Origin: Patescibacteria group bacterium
GTDB taxonomy: Bacteria; Patescibacteriota; Patescibacteriia; UBA1558; S5-K13
Reading direction: 5' to 3'
DNA: 6,178 nt
Assembly (NCBI GenBank): GCA_028703545.1
Contig: JAQVMR010000057.1
Span: 1 to 6,178 of the forward strand
Made by a program: the position numbers and the translations under genes. This document shows, piece by piece, positions 5,620 to 6,178 of this stretch. Position 1 is the stretch's first letter. Each line of letters opens with the position of its first letter. The notes under the pieces were generated by a model, which saw only the letters and a program-made list of their open reading frames with translations, was not told the DNA's origin and did not search any database.

Positions 5620-6178
5620 ATGTCAGGACATTCAAAATGGGCAACAACAAAACACAAAAAAGCACTTGTTGACTCTAAAAGATCATCAACATTTACAAAA
5701 CTTACAAAAATCGTTCAAATAGCGGCTCGCGACGGTGCAGATCCAGATATGAATTTTAAACTCCGCATGGCAATTGACAAGGCAAAGAGTTTTTCTGTAC
5801 CAAAAGATAACATAGAAAGAGCAATTGCTCGTGGCGCTGGTATTGGTGAGGGAAATGTACTTGAAGAAATTACATACGAAGCATATGGACCAGGTGGAGT
5901 TGCGCTTATTATAGAGTCTGTAACTGACAATAAAAATAGAAGTGCCGCCGACATAAAACATTTATTATCAAAACATGGCGGTTCACTCGGAGCAAGTAAC
6001 TCTGTTATGTGGCAATTTGATAGGCGCGGGGTAATTTATACAAAAAATACATCTTTAAATGATGAGGAAGAATTATCAATTATAGATGCTGGCGCACTTG
6101 ATATAGAAAAATCTGATGATGGGATAAGAATAATTACTCAAATGGAAGATTTACAAAAAATTCAAGAAAAAATTAAAA
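5620..6178 (+). CDS. YebC/TACO1-family protein, 3' end cut by the window
   Basis: The first 186 codons are visible with no stop; the family is usually about 240-250 residues, so roughly a quarter lies beyond the edge. Diagnostic motifs are MSGHSKWATTKHKKA (1-15), FTKLTKIVQIAARDGADPD (25-43), LRMAIDKAKSFSVPKDNIER (48-67), YGPGGVALIIESVTDNKNR (88-106) and KHGGSLGASNSVMWQF (117-132). Members bind the ribosome and help translation through difficult stretches such as polyproline in recent work, and were earlier called transcriptional regulators. The start follows from the universal M-[AS]-GHSKW beginning. There is no Shine-Dalgarno: the leader just ahead of ATG is the C/A-rich CACACAACACT. It is divergent from the glycan operon and appears less A+T-rich than it, as expected of a conserved housekeeping gene. 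In many bacteria ruvC follows, which could be tested outside this window. Confidence 0.96.
   Translation, partial: MSGHSKWATTKHKKALVDSKRSSTFTKLTKIVQIAARDGADPDMNFKLRMAIDKAKSFSVPKDNIERAIARGAGIGEGNVLEEITYEAYGPGGVALIIESVTDNKNRSAADIKHLLSKHGGSLGASNSVMWQFDRRGVIYTKNTSLNDEEELSIIDAGALDIEKSDDGIRIITQMEDLQKIQEKIK

Noticed and set aside
5686..5961. Two overlapping minus-strand open frames (5686-5961 and 5715-5954)
   Set aside because: Both are antisense to yebC, which has clear family motifs through this stretch.
1..6178. CRISPR array, tRNA/rRNA genes, insertion sequence or phage genes
   Set aside because: No regularly spaced repeats, no tRNA-like arm pattern, no transposase or integrase motifs and no terminal inverted repeats were seen on either strand.

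Overview
The window is strongly A+T-rich and gene-dense, with tight gene spacing, five genes on the minus strand and one on the plus strand. Candidate promoters look like ordinary sigma70 sites (TTGACA/TATAAT type), and Shine-Dalgarno sites are present for some genes but missing for others. The mix of a YebC/TACO1 protein, an SIS-type phosphoglucose/phosphomannose isomerase, polyprenyl-phosphate glycosyltransferases and a small lipoprotein suggests a bacterium with a small A+T-rich genome. A Candidate Phyla Radiation (Patescibacteria) lineage is my best guess, but this is inference from style and gene content, not proof. TGA ends the LtaS-like gene and part-way reading-through is not needed anywhere, so nothing points to a recoded stop.

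Layout, left to right. Positions 1-177 hold no gene I can identify. A strong hairpin terminator (178-207) follows directly after a minus-strand lipoprotein gene (211-630), which has its own promoter (661-689) and a strong ribosome binding site. A second terminator (756-784) ends the main minus-strand operon. That operon reads, in transcription order: a GtrB/ArnC-like membrane-anchored glycosyltransferase (5330-4383), a bifunctional phosphoglucose/phosphomannose isomerase (4365-3376), an LtaS-like membrane sulfatase-fold protein (3372-1552) and a dolichol-phosphate-mannose-synthase-like glycosyltransferase (1506-808). Its promoter is proposed at 5420-5448, with a possible internal promoter before the last gene (1527-1555). 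The divergent region 5331-5619 carries back-to-back promoters, short repeats and a palindrome. The plus-strand gene yebC begins at 5620 and runs off the right edge.

Together the four operon genes look like a cell-surface glycoconjugate module. The isomerase interconverts fructose-6-P with glucose-6-P and mannose-6-P, feeding nucleotide sugars. The two GT2 enzymes would load hexoses onto a polyprenyl phosphate carrier. The LtaS-like protein would transfer a phosphate-linked group, such as phosphoglycerol or phosphoethanolamine, outside the membrane. The GT-C enzyme that would use the lipid-linked sugars, the nucleotide-sugar synthases and the final acceptor are not in the window, so the product is unknown.
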